NCBI GenBank assembly: GCA_963717455.1
Contig: OY970336.1
Coordinates: forward strand, 4,340,001-4,404,000
Source: Bog-473 sp963717455
Lineage (GTDB): Bacteria > Actinomycetota > Acidimicrobiia > Acidimicrobiales > RAAP-2
Length of the DNA: 64,000 nucleotides
Reading direction: 5' to 3'
Position 1 is the stretch's first letter, and each line of letters opens with the position of its first letter. A program made the translations under genes and the position numbers. Shown here piece by piece: positions 14,764 to 23,813 of the stretch. A model generated the notes under the pieces. That model did no database searches and was not told the origin of the DNA. It saw nothing but the letters and a program-made list of their open reading frames with translations.

Positions 14764-17685
14764 ATGAGCGCCACGGGGCACGTCGGGATGGTGGAGACCG
14801 AGCATGTGCATGCCTTCGAACGTCGACAGTCCGCTGGGACGTCGGCCAGGCGCCTCATGGAACGGGATGAGTGGCAGGACGAGTTCGCAGCTGCTTTTGT
14901 CGGCCTCCTCCCACCCTCGGGGGTGATCATCGAGGGTGAGCCGGGATTGGGGAAGACCGCACTCCTCAATGCTGCCTGTCACTTGGCCATGGAGGCCGGG
15001 CACGAAGTCCTACGCGCCAGGGGCGGAGTGCTCGAATCCGATGCCCCGTTTGGCGTTGTTCGCCAGTTGCTCCAATCGGTTCAAGCCAAACTGTCGCCAA
15101 ACGAGCGCAAGTTGTGGATGCACCTGTCGTCTGAGCCAGTGAACGGCAACCGACCCTCGATACCCTTCGAGGCCATCCATGACCTCTACCTGAGTTTGTC
15201 GCACCTGGCTTCCGTTCAACCGTTGCTGGTTGCCATCGACGACCTCCACTGGTCGGACATCGAATCGTTGGGGTGGGTCCAACACCTTGTGCGACGACTC
15301 GAGCCCGGCCGTCTTTCGTTCATCGGGACCTCATTGTGCCGTGTTGCCGGTACGGCGCTCAGCCCGGTCGACAACATCATCGCCGAGCCCTCGTCCAGAG
15401 TCATTTCGCTGCGACCGTTGAGTGCCGCTTCGGTCGCGGAACTCATCCGCCATCACCTGGGAGCAGAACCCGAAGCGTCGTTCGTGGCCACCTGTTTTCG
15501 CCTGACCGGAGGCAACCCATTCCTTCTGCATTCATTGCTGACTGCACTTCAGCAGCGAGGGACACGGCCTGAGGTTTCCGAAGCAGCCTTGTCCGCCCTG
15601 TCCCCACCCCCGGTGGCCCGTGCCATTCTCAGACGCCTCGGTCGACTTCCAACCGAGGCGTATTCGTTCGTGCAGGCGGCTGCCGTTCTCGGAGACGGAG
15701 CTGACCACCGAGTTGTGGCGGAGCTCGCCGGAGTGGGCGCCAGCATGGGCAACGACATAGCCAATTCGCTGGCCGAAGCTCACCTACTTCGCAAGGGGCG
15801 CCTACTGCGCTTCGTCTACCCGCTCGAGCGGTCAACTGTGTACGGCGAGATCGATCCCGTCCGTCGGGCACGCGCTCACGCCGAAGCGGCACGGTTGCTC
15901 GATGACCACGACGCCCCGCTCGACCATGTGGCCCGTCATCTGTTGTTGTCCGAACCCACCGACGACGAGTGGTCGGCCCAATTGCTCGAGCAAGCGGCGG
16001 ACCTCCATGTCCAGCGTGGCCAACTCGAGCCGGCGGAGGACTGCTTGTCGAGAGCCTTGGATGAGTCTTCCGATTCCTCCGCCCGGCCACGCCGACTCCT
16101 TGCTCTCTCTTCAATCCAGGCGGGCATTGGCCGACCGGGTGCCCTCGCCCTCTTGCGAGAGGCCGCTGACCTCGGAGCGGACCCGGTGGCACTGGCCGAC
16201 GCGACGTATCGATGCCTCAAGGCGTTCGCCCAGGAGCTCTACCCAGCGGAAACCGTGGCAACCCTCCGCTACCTGGCGGCACATCTCGGCGAAGACAACG
16301 ATGATCTCCGCATTTGGATTGAGATCGTTCTGGCCACATGGGGACCGCCATCGAACACAAGAGTGACTGAGACCGCAGTGGTCGAATCGGCCCTCGCCAA
16401 GAGGCGCGTTGAGCGGAGCCGTCACGATCGGATGGCCGTGGCTCACCTGTCGCACGTCTACAGCCTGACTCCCTTGCAACTCAACGCCGACTACGTGGCG
16501 GACTTGGCCGAGCAAGCTATCGACCCCAGCGATTTCCAACCCGAAGATGGCACCTCTGTCGTCGTGACCGCTCGCGCCCTGGTCACATTGGCACGAGCCG
16601 GACGATTCGAGGTTGTCGATCGTCTCGGCCAGGTGATGCAAGACGCTGCCCTGAGCGATGGCCACGCAACGAGTGTGGCCGAGTTCTCAACGGTCCTGGC
16701 GTACTCTCATCTCCTCCAAGGCAACCTCGAAGAAGCAGAGGTCGAGTGTCGCCGGGCGCTTGCCGCGGCGGAGGGTAGCTCGTGGGCCTCGCGCCCAATG
16801 ACAATCGGGTTGCTCGCCGCATGCCTCATGGAAGAGGGCAGATGGACGGAGGCAGCGACCGCCCTCAAAGATCTACCCCCGAATTCGGTGGCAAGGACGT
16901 ACCTCGAACTCTTGCCTCTCGAGCAGCAGGCCCAACTCAAGGCGCTCGACGGGCGCACGAGCGAAGCCTTGGAGGACGCCCTGATTGTGAAGGAGTGCGC
17001 CGAAGCTTTCGGTGTTTCCAATCCAGCGGTTACGTCGTGGCGAAGCGCGGCCTCGTCCCTGCTTGGTCAGTTGGGACGGATCACTGAAGCCCGCGACCTG
17101 GCGAGTGAGAACCTCGAACTGGCTCGGGCGTTCGGGGCGCCTCATAGCTTGGGGAATGCGCTCCGAATGGCGGCTGAGGTGGGAGATCCTGCCGAGCGCG
17201 TCGCTCTACTCGAAGAAGCGGTCGACGTCCTCAAGCGGTCGGGTGCTTCTCTCGAGTGCGCCAAGGCCGCGATCGACCTTGGTGCCGCCCTCACCAGCGA
17301 AGGCCGACAAGACGAGGCATTGCGTACTCTCCGCCGAGGCGCCGACCTCGCCTTCCACTGCCGAGCGCAACCTCTCGTCGATCGCGCCTCCCGGGAGCTG
17401 CGCGCCGCTGGGGCGAGGCCACGCCGTCTGGCTCTTATGGGCTCCGACGCCCTCACACCGGCCGAGCGACGGGTGGCGACACTCGCCGCCGAAGGATTGA
17501 TCAATGCCCAGATCGCCGAAACCTTGTTTGTAAGCGAGAAGACGGTGGAAGGGCACCTCACACGCGTGTACCACAAACTCGGAAAGCAGTCCCGATCCGA
17601 TCTCCGAGAGATCTTGAAGCCTGCGTCCGACAATGGGCATAAGAGTCAGATTGCGAATGCAGACATCGATCGTCGTGCTGTGTGA
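14764..17685 (+). CDS. Large ATP-binding LuxR-family regulator (LAL/MalT-like)
   Basis: 973 residues from ATG 14764 with GGAGG about 8 nt upstream. N-terminal STAND/AAA-type ATPase: Walker A GEPGLGKTA (about 58-66), Walker B LLVAIDDLHW (about 155-164), then a winged-helix/helical region. A long middle (about 380-880) of Ala/Leu/Glu-rich helices looks like TPR-type repeats that would sense a ligand or partner. A C-terminal LuxR HTH (about 905-960) has LTPAERRVATLAAEG and FVSEKTVEGHLTRVYHKLG. Length and order match LAL regulators, which activate target promoters in an ATP-dependent way. Its ligand is unknown. It may control the neighbouring surface-polymer operon (inference from proximity). Confidence 0.9.
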   Translation: MSATGHVGMVETEHVHAFERRQSAGTSARRLMERDEWQDEFAAAFVGLLPPSGVIIEGEPGLGKTALLNAACHLAMEAGHEVLRARGGVLESDAPFGVVRQLLQSVQAKLSPNERKLWMHLSSEPVNGNRPSIPFEAIHDLYLSLSHLASVQPLLVAIDDLHWSDIESLGWVQHLVRRLEPGRLSFIGTSLCRVAGTALSPVDNIIAEPSSRVISLRPLSAASVAELIRHHLGAEPEASFVATCFRLTGGNPFLLHSLLTALQQRGTRPEVSEAALSALSPPPVARAILRRLGRLPTEAYSFVQAAAVLGDGADHRVVAELAGVGASMGNDIANSLAEAHLLRKGRLLRFVYPLERSTVYGEIDPVRRARAHAEAARLLDDHDAPLDHVARHLLLSEPTDDEWSAQLLEQAADLHVQRGQLEPAEDCLSRALDESSDSSARPRRLLALSSIQAGIGRPGALALLREAADLGADPVALADATYRCLKAFAQELYPAETVATLRYLAAHLGEDNDDLRIWIEIVLATWGPPSNTRVTETAVVESALAKRRVERSRHDRMAVAHLSHVYSLTPLQLNADYVADLAEQAIDPSDFQPEDGTSVVVTARALVTLARAGRFEVVDRLGQVMQDAALSDGHATSVAEFSTVLAYSHLLQGNLEEAEVECRRALAAAEGSSWASRPMTIGLLAACLMEEGRWTEAATALKDLPPNSVARTYLELLPLEQQAQLKALDGRTSEALEDALIVKECAEAFGVSNPAVTSWRSAASSLLGQLGRITEARDLASENLELARAFGAPHSLGNALRMAAEVGDPAERVALLEEAVDVLKRSGASLECAKAAIDLGAALTSEGRQDEALRTLRRGADLAFHCRAQPLVDRASRELRAAGARPRRLALMGSDALTPAERRVATLAAEGLINAQIAETLFVSEKTVEGHLTRVYHKLGKQSRSDLREILKPASDNGHKSQIANADIDRRAV

Positions 17686-17793
17686 CATCGACGAGCCGTG
17701 CGATCACGGGATGCGGCACGCTTCATGGCGGCCATGCTTCGAAGTGAGCACCCCCCGAACGCGTGCTGAGCTCCCCCGGCGAGCCATGCCGCG

Positions 17794-18756
17794 TTGATCG
17801 CCGGGACCGCCCAACCGGGAAGATGCGAGGGGCGCGGATGCATACACAATCTGGCCCTGGTGGTCACATCCGTCGGAGTCATGTTGAGTTGTGTCGTCGT
17901 TGGATTCGGTTCGGTCCGACCGGCCGCAGGCTCCACCGTGCCCACAACCTCCCAACCGCCACAGGTACCCAGCCTCACGAAGATCTTGGTGATCATGGAG
18001 GAGAACCACAGCATTGGACAGGTATTCCCGTCACATATGCCGTACCTCTGGAGCCTCGCTCGACAATTCGGACGGGCCACATCGTGGAGCGACGTCGGCC
18101 ATCCGAGTCTGCCGAACTATCTGGCCATATTCGGTGGATCCGCGTTCAACGACCCGCAGGACTGCCTTCCGGCCCCCGGCTGCACGTATTCGGGGCCTTC
18201 GGTTTTTGGACAGGCAGTGACTCACGGTGCCTCTGCCCGTGCCTATGAGGAGTCCATGCCGAACGCATGTGAGCGCAGCAACAGCGGCAACTATGACGTG
18301 AATCACAATCCTTGGACATATTTTCCCGACGAGTCACGCCTCTGCCGGGTCGGTGATGTCCCGGCAGGCAACGTGCGCGGCGGCGCGCTCCTCACCGACA
18401 TCCGGGAGGGCTCACTGCCGACGGTGGGCATGATTACCCCTAATCTCATCCATGACGGCCATGACGGCACTTTGGCGCAGGCCGATGCCTGGCTCCACTC
18501 CTGGGTTCCGGTGCTCAAGTCGGGCGCAGATTGGCGCTCCGGGCGGCTGGCCATCGTCGTGGTGTTCGACGAGGGGGAGACGACGGAACAGGTGCCGTTC
18601 GTGATCTTGCAACCAGGCGTGTCGCACCGGGTCATTCGCCAGGCACTGAATCATTTCGCACTTACCCGGCTCATTGATGAGATTGCCGGCGTGCCGCCGC
18701 TGCGCGAGGCCGCGCACGGAGCAGACCTCGTCCACATTCTGGGGCTGCACCTCTAG
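17794..18756 (+). CDS. Secreted phosphoesterase (acid phosphatase / phospholipase C superfamily)
   Basis: 320 residues from TTG 17794; internal GTG/ATG codons near 17860-17881 could be the real start, since the hydrophobic export segment (LALVVTSVGVMLSCVVVGF) begins at about residue 20. Mature part has the phosphoesterase-family signature ILVIMEENHSIGQVF near the start and VGHPSLPNYLAIFGG, the counterpart of the conserved GHPSxPNY block. TVGMITPNLIHDGHDG and IVVVFDEGE supply further metal- and phosphate-binding Asp/His residues. Such enzymes cleave phosphate esters outside the cell. Six Cys residues suggest disulfides. Stands alone; it converges with the polymer operon. Confidence 0.85.
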   Translation: MIAGTAQPGRCEGRGCIHNLALVVTSVGVMLSCVVVGFGSVRPAAGSTVPTTSQPPQVPSLTKILVIMEENHSIGQVFPSHMPYLWSLARQFGRATSWSDVGHPSLPNYLAIFGGSAFNDPQDCLPAPGCTYSGPSVFGQAVTHGASARAYEESMPNACERSNSGNYDVNHNPWTYFPDESRLCRVGDVPAGNVRGGALLTDIREGSLPTVGMITPNLIHDGHDGTLAQADAWLHSWVPVLKSGADWRSGRLAIVVVFDEGETTEQVPFVILQPGVSHRVIRQALNHFALTRLIDEIAGVPPLREAAHGADLVHILGLHL

Positions 18757-18791
18757 GTGTTCTGCGAGGTGTCTTTAGAGAGGACACTCGG

Positions 18792-18806
18792 CGGGCTCAT
18801 CGCCCG
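18792..18806. terminator. Hairpin between convergent genes
   Basis: CGGGC, 5-nt loop, GCCCG in the 209-bp gap between the phosphoesterase and the 3' end of the polymer operon, preceded by a GTGTC/GACAC pair (18770-18787). Position suits termination, but no T-tract is seen. Confidence 0.25.
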
Positions 18807-18965
18807 AGCCAGAGCTGTACGGCTTTGAATCTGGACCCACTCGCCCACACGGAAGACCGGGTCCGCCGGAACCACCAAGATCAACGCGGTGATGAGGTCG
18901 GGCACATCAGCCCAGCCGGCGCCCGATGTGATTTGTTGTGGTCGGCCGGGCTCGGCCCGATTCGC

Positions 18966-21056
18966 CTACTCGGCGCCCACTTGCTCGCCATCCCACCAAG
19001 GGCCTGCATTTGCGTTTCGCGCCGATGGGCCTCGCCATGTGCACGAAGGGCAGCGACACGAATTCGGTGAAGCTGCCCGGCCCGCGCTGTACGTGTGTCT
19101 CTTCTGCCGCATTTCCGTCGCCGCTCCGCGGAACACCAATGTGAGAGTCTGCAGCAAGACACCCATGTCGACCCGGAATCCGCGCCGGCACAGGTATTCG
19201 AGGTCGACACCCAATTTCGGGTGCAGTTCGAACTCCACATAGTCTTGCTCCGGATCGGTAGATCCCTTCCTGTCGGACGCCTGCACCTCGGTATAGAGGA
19301 TCTGTCCGGGACCGGTGAGCCCAGGTCGCACGCGTAGGACTCCAAGCTCTTCCGAGTCGTACCACTGCAAGAAGAGTGGGACCTCAGGTCGTGGACCAAT
19401 CAGGGTCATGTCCCCTTTGAGGATGTTGAAGAATTGGGGCAGCTCATCCAGTTTAGACGCACGGAGTAGACCTCCGACCTTCGTGACTCTGGGGTCGGAC
19501 CTTTCCGTGATAAGTGGGCCGACATTCTCGGCGTCCTGCACCATGGTCCGGAACTTCAGCATCGTGAACGAATGACCCGACCGGCCGACCCTGATCTGCT
19601 TGTAGAGTGCCGGACCCCGACTGGTGACCTTGACCGCAACCGCAGTCACGATCAAAATGGGAGCTGCGACCAGCAGTACGAAAAACGCCACCAACGCATC
19701 GACCGTTCGCCTTATGGCTGTGTCGAGACGAACACCACCAGGTAGGGTCACGGCTCTCCCGAACCGAGAAGGATGCGCAGCGCGTGCCACCCGGTATGCC
19801 ATGTACGTGAGCGTGACGGTGGTTGCCGCGTAGGTGATCGCGGACGTGATAGCACCCCCGAGGGCTCCATACTTGGGGATGAGGATGAGGTCGAGCGTCA
19901 CCGTGATGGTGGCACCCACGCCCATGCCGACGGAATTGAGCCCGGGCCTGCCGATACCCAATAGATAGGCGGAGGACACAGCCGCCGCCCCTTCTATCGA
20001 CAGGCCGAAAATGATGATCTCGGCGGGCGCCACAGCGCCACGGAATGCCGAACCGTAGAGCAGCGCGGGGCCTACATACGCGATGACGGCCACGAAAGGG
20101 GTTATCAGGAGCGTCAACACGGTGGCTTGTGGCAAGAGTCGGCGACCTTCGATCGTGGCCTGCTCTGATCCGAGTCTGGCGAACCGCGGGTACAGCACGT
20201 AGTTGATTGCGGTCGGTGCGAGCCTCATGAGCTCGGCAAACTTGGAGGCCACTGCGTAGATCCCTAGCACGGCAGGGCCGGCGAGAGCACCTAGCAGTAC
20301 AAAGTCGAATCGCAGGTTGGTCAGCCACAGCATGTTGCCGAGCTGACCCCGAGCGCCATAGGCCGCGACGCGCTTCGCCAGAGCGGCTGTCGGTAGACCC
20401 CAATCGCCGAAAAACCCATGGCGGGCGAGACGCCAGATGCCGGTCAGCGCCGCCAATGCACCCGAGAAAATCAGGGCAATGACTACCGTGGCAACGCCTC
20501 GGTTTCCCACCGCGACGAGCACCAACGGGTAGGTGACGACAAACCAAAGTTCCTCAGCCACGATGATCAGGTTGGCTCCGGTGATGTCGCTGTTCCCCTG
20601 ACAGCAGCCCTTCGCGGTGACCGTGACCAGTTGCGTGATCACGACGACCGCCATAAGCGCGACCAATCGGACGGACATCTGCTTGAAAAACACCGATTCG
20701 AAGAGCTCGGCACATGCCAGCCATGCCAGGGAGCCGAAGGCCGAGCCAGCAATCGTCATCAAGCCCAGCGTGGGCCGAAGTCTCCTGTTCTTGCGGTGGT
20801 CTCCTGCCAAGAAGAACGCTGATGCAGTCGGCAGTCCACAGGAGAAGACGACCCCGAACAACCAGGGCAACACGCGCAGCAATGCATACTCGCCGAGCAC
20901 GGTTGGCCCGCCCGCCCTGGCCACCATGAGGCTGGCCGCCGATACCGCGGCAAGCGCACCACCCTGCGCACCCAGGTTCGAGATTGTGGCGCGGTTGACC
21001 AAGCCGCTGGCTTTGAGCTTCCGGTCAGTTCCGACCACACGGCTGAGGTCAAGCAT
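18966..21056 (-). CDS. Wzx-type flippase fused to a priming glycosyl-phosphotransferase
   Basis: 696 residues. Residues about 20-430 form a polysaccharide flippase of the MATE/Wzx type with about 12-14 hydrophobic helices; residues 445-650 are a bacterial sugar transferase (PglC/WcaJ type). The transferase part has an initial membrane helix (about 451-475), KFRTMVQDAE, the catalytic Asp-Glu in LDELPQ (536-541), and LIGPRPEVP. It would load a sugar-1-phosphate on undecaprenyl phosphate, while the first half flips the finished lipid-linked unit; normally these are separate proteins. The last ~40 residues are Cys/Arg-rich and look non-conserved, perhaps a changed C-terminus. Its ATG overlaps the stop of the Wzy-like gene by 8 nt. 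Last gene of the operon. Confidence 0.85.
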   Translation of the reverse strand: MLDLSRVVGTDRKLKASGLVNRATISNLGAQGGALAAVSAASLMVARAGGPTVLGEYALLRVLPWLFGVVFSCGLPTASAFFLAGDHRKNRRLRPTLGLMTIAGSAFGSLAWLACAELFESVFFKQMSVRLVALMAVVVITQLVTVTAKGCCQGNSDITGANLIIVAEELWFVVTYPLVLVAVGNRGVATVVIALIFSGALAALTGIWRLARHGFFGDWGLPTAALAKRVAAYGARGQLGNMLWLTNLRFDFVLLGALAGPAVLGIYAVASKFAELMRLAPTAINYVLYPRFARLGSEQATIEGRRLLPQATVLTLLITPFVAVIAYVGPALLYGSAFRGAVAPAEIIIFGLSIEGAAAVSSAYLLGIGRPGLNSVGMGVGATITVTLDLILIPKYGALGGAITSAITYAATTVTLTYMAYRVARAAHPSRFGRAVTLPGGVRLDTAIRRTVDALVAFFVLLVAAPILIVTAVAVKVTSRGPALYKQIRVGRSGHSFTMLKFRTMVQDAENVGPLITERSDPRVTKVGGLLRASKLDELPQFFNILKGDMTLIGPRPEVPLFLQWYDSEELGVLRVRPGLTGPGQILYTEVQASDRKGSTDPEQDYVEFELHPKLGVDLEYLCRRGFRVDMGVLLQTLTLVFRGAATEMRQKRHTYSAGRAASPNSCRCPSCTWRGPSARNANAGPWWDGEQVGAE

Positions 21057-22371
21057 GCGTCACCGTCTTGCGCCTTGCGTCCTTGCCAAGAACCGCAACG
21101 ATGCCGAGGAGTGCCCACAAGAACCGAAAATGCAGAACTTCCTCGTAATAGGAGATAACGCCGAGGGCAAGCAGTGCGGCGACGAGACCAGCCGGACGAG
21201 GCACCGCGGCGGAAAACCCAGCTGAGAGAGGTCGGCGGACCAGTGGTGCTGCCCAAAAGGCGGCCGCCCCGACGAGGAGCAGCAGGCCGAGAAGTCCCAC
21301 CACGCCGCGTTCGCTGAGCATGGCCAAGGAGTCGTTGTGTGCCTCATTAGGGTACGGGGCGTTCTGAGTGGTGAGAAGCGGCTTGGTACTCCCCGGACCG
21401 AGGCCGACTATGCCATCGCTCTGTCGGTAGAGCTGGAGCAACTCCACCTCCAATTCGTGCCGCTCGGAAGTGCTCTGTCCGCTGCGTCCGATGGAGTTCA
21501 CCAAGAGCGGCTGGCCACTGTTGAGGGCCTGCTGCCTGACTTGACTGATTGGAAAGACGGTGAGGAGAAGACTGACGGCGAGGACGGCGACGAGGGCCAC
21601 GGCCAGTGATCCGACTAACCCGCGCTTTCGATAGGCCCTGACCAACAGCAGGAAGAGTATTCCGAGGCCAAACGCCAGGACTCCGCCATTGGACTCGGAG
21701 AGAGCGAGTGCTGATCCCAGCATGATGTAGCCGGTGAACCTCATCCACTTTGCCCTGGGGGTACCGGATGCAAACACCACGAAGATCGTGACGACCCAAT
21801 AGGTCGCGGCATAGTTCGGATCGCCGAAGGTGAACAGCACCCTATTTCCGTCAGCCGGCTGCAGGCCTTCAATGGCGGGAACGTGACCGAGCCACGCGAC
21901 GACAACCACGGCAGCCCAGAAGATCCCGGCCCAGCTCCATGCGGCCATCGCGTATCGCATTGCTCGAGGCGAGCTCACTAGATTCACGACGGAGGCGCAC
22001 CACGCAAAGAGCAGCAGGTCGATGGCGAGCGTCGAAAGCGCCAGCCCCGGCAGCGCACTGACGATTCCGGAAGCTGCGCCCGCAGCCACCATGAGTGCGA
22101 CCGGAATGAAATAGGGTGCGCGGAGCTTGTGGTGACCACTCCGAGCCCAAATGGCGCCCGTGATGATGGTGGCCACCACGAGAAGGTCGATCGGCGAAGT
22201 GTTTCCCGGCCCGGTTGGATGCAGGATGGGTTGGAAAATGAGGGCAGCGATGAGTGCGACGAGGGCGGTCCACTCAGCGCTGCCGCGTTGAAGCCCCCGT
22301 CCGTCGGAGGACGCTCGCGTGAGGTCGGGCAGCCTGGCCAGCTTGGAGGGGCGTACAAGAGTGACAGTCAT
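21049..22371 (-). CDS. Wzy/WaaL-type O-antigen polymerase or ligase
   Basis: 440 residues from ATG 22371, sharing ATGA with the kinase stop upstream; the frame goes further back but without hydrophobic or conserved sequence. About ten to twelve membrane helices. A large extracytoplasmic loop (about 285-370) ends in PNEAHNDSLAMLSERG, matching the H-N-x(2)-L region of the Wzy_C/O-antigen ligase family, and GLGPGSTKPLL precedes it. It would polymerise lipid-linked repeat units outside the membrane or pass the chain to an acceptor. Sequence alone does not separate the two. Next gene is the flippase fusion. Confidence 0.85.
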   Translation of the reverse strand: MTVTLVRPSKLARLPDLTRASSDGRGLQRGSAEWTALVALIAALIFQPILHPTGPGNTSPIDLLVVATIITGAIWARSGHHKLRAPYFIPVALMVAAGAASGIVSALPGLALSTLAIDLLLFAWCASVVNLVSSPRAMRYAMAAWSWAGIFWAAVVVVAWLGHVPAIEGLQPADGNRVLFTFGDPNYAATYWVVTIFVVFASGTPRAKWMRFTGYIMLGSALALSESNGGVLAFGLGILFLLLVRAYRKRGLVGSLAVALVAVLAVSLLLTVFPISQVRQQALNSGQPLLVNSIGRSGQSTSERHELEVELLQLYRQSDGIVGLGPGSTKPLLTTQNAPYPNEAHNDSLAMLSERGVVGLLGLLLLVGAAAFWAAPLVRRPLSAGFSAAVPRPAGLVAALLALGVISYYEEVLHFRFLWALLGIVAVLGKDARRKTVTHA

Positions 22372-23379
22372 GGCGTGTCCGTCGAAGCCAAACGTCGAAG
22401 AAGGCGCAGGTGGCTCTCCGCAAATTCGGGGCCATCTGCCTCGGCCGCGATGCACGCGATCTCGGCCAGGATCACGTCGCGGACGCAGCTGCGCGCCACA
22501 CCCAGACGCTCGAGACCGTCGGCCACAAACTGGTGCACCAGTTCCGGATACCAGCCGACGCCGTTGATGGCATATTCGAGTCCGGCGCCCCACTCACCGG
22601 CCCGAAGCCCGGCGTGTCCGGAGACTCGTCGACCCGGCCGGGTATGCCGGTCCAGGTAAAGGGAATACGCAATCACGAAGCGGGCCAGGTCCCGAGTGAG
22701 ATGGCCATCCAGACGGGAGTTCTCCCAGTCAATGACTCCGCTCACCTGTCCGCCGAGTATCAAGAGATTGCCGGGCCAGAAGTCCCCGTGCACCAACCCT
22801 CGCTCTACTCGTTGGCTACCCAAGCGGGCGTGGAGGGCGAAGAGATACTCGACGTCTTCAGCCGTGACCGAGTCATCGCCGAATCGGCGGCGTAATTGCA
22901 GCGGTGACACCGTCGATCATCCCTGCCAGGTTCGTCTCACCCGTTGATGCATGACGGTGCAGTTCCGCCAACCAGCACCCCGCGGCGTCGAAGTCGGCCT
23001 TCACCGAAAGCGGACGAGCGGTGTGTCGCCACTGGTGGTACGAGGCAAGCATCACGCGCCCCGGCAGCGCCGTGGTCACCAGAACGGGCCAGCCCTTGTG
23101 CTCGACCACCTCAGCCACTCCCGGGATGGTCTCGCTAAGTGCCCCGAGCCCCTTCCGGTCGATGGAAGCGAGCGTCCTTGCTTCGTGTTGCACCTTCCGA
23201 GCGGCGACAGCAGTCGTGGGCACCTTTGCTGCGTACCCCGGTTCATCCTCCCCGGGCCGGAAGAGCAGGACCGTCACCTTGGCGTTTGGGTCCTTGGACA
23301 TGGCAAGGCAGACGACTCGGCCCTGGGCGTCATCGACCAGATCGGACAGTGTCCGACGGGTCGTGATCGTTGCAGTCAT
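22368..23379 (-). CDS. Aminoglycoside-phosphotransferase-like kinase, split by a frameshift
   Basis: Start ATG 23379, overlapping the preceding stop as ATGA. The first frame (MTATITTRRTLSDLV to GMIDGVTAAITPPIRR) ends at 22873 and covers the N-lobe, with AAKVPTT (ATP-binding Lys) and a downstream EARTL Glu. The second frame (from about 22910) holds the C-lobe: LVHGDFWPGNLL is the Brenner-type catalytic loop (HGDxxxxN) and VIDWEN the metal-binding Asp. Joined, about 335 residues, a normal APH/choline-kinase length. The frames are offset by one base in the 22873-22910 overlap. Either a frameshift (mutation, error or programmed) or two coupled half-proteins. Within a polymer operon the likely substrate is a sugar or lipid-linked saccharide, not an antibiotic (inference). 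Confidence 0.75.
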
Positions 23380-23813
23380 CCCGACCGCCCAACGAGCACC
23401 ATGCCGGTCACTCGGACGACCGCGGCGATGGACCACATGATAGGCAGGCGAAGCAAGCGCAATCCTGACGTGAAGATCATGCTCGGAATACGCCCGGCGC
23501 CCGGAGGTACTGAAAGCACCGAGTCCGCGACGTACCGGAGTACGGCAGCATCCTTGCCGGCAATCAAGATTGGCATCTCGTCCGGGTATGCGACGTAGGA
23601 ATGCACACCATCGGCCTCTGAACTCTGGTCCGCGTGTGGGTTGCGCCTGCAAGCCCAGGGTGCTCCCGCGATCGCCCAGTTCCCACCCCGCGGTACCGAA
23701 GCCACGGCGCGTCGGAGACTCCGGGATCCATGATGTTCGCGACCGAACAACCAGGTGGTGTCCTCGGGCAGCAGGGCCGACCAGGCAGGCGAGTCACCGG
23801 GGGCGATCCTCAC
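23376..23813 (-). CDS. 145-residue orphan protein of the polymer operon
   Basis: Starts at GTG 23813, overlapping the RtcB-like stop as GTGA, and ends overlapping the kinase ATG as ATGA. The frame is also open upstream inside the RtcB-like gene, but the coupled GTG is the natural start. I do not recognise a family. Visible: an N-terminal half with several Trp/His/Arg (ALLPEDTTWLFGREHHG), a segment MPILIAGKDAAVLRYVADSVLSVPPGAG, and a hydrophobic, basic C-terminus (LRLLRLPIMWSIAAVVRVTGMVLVG) that could sit on or in the membrane. Being fixed on both sides by 4-nt overlaps argues that it is translated. Role unknown; probably acts with the RtcB-like protein or the kinase. Confidence 0.65.
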   Translation of the reverse strand: MRIAPGDSPAWSALLPEDTTWLFGREHHGSRSLRRAVASVPRGGNWAIAGAPWACRRNPHADQSSEADGVHSYVAYPDEMPILIAGKDAAVLRYVADSVLSVPPGAGRIPSMIFTSGLRLLRLPIMWSIAAVVRVTGMVLVGRSG

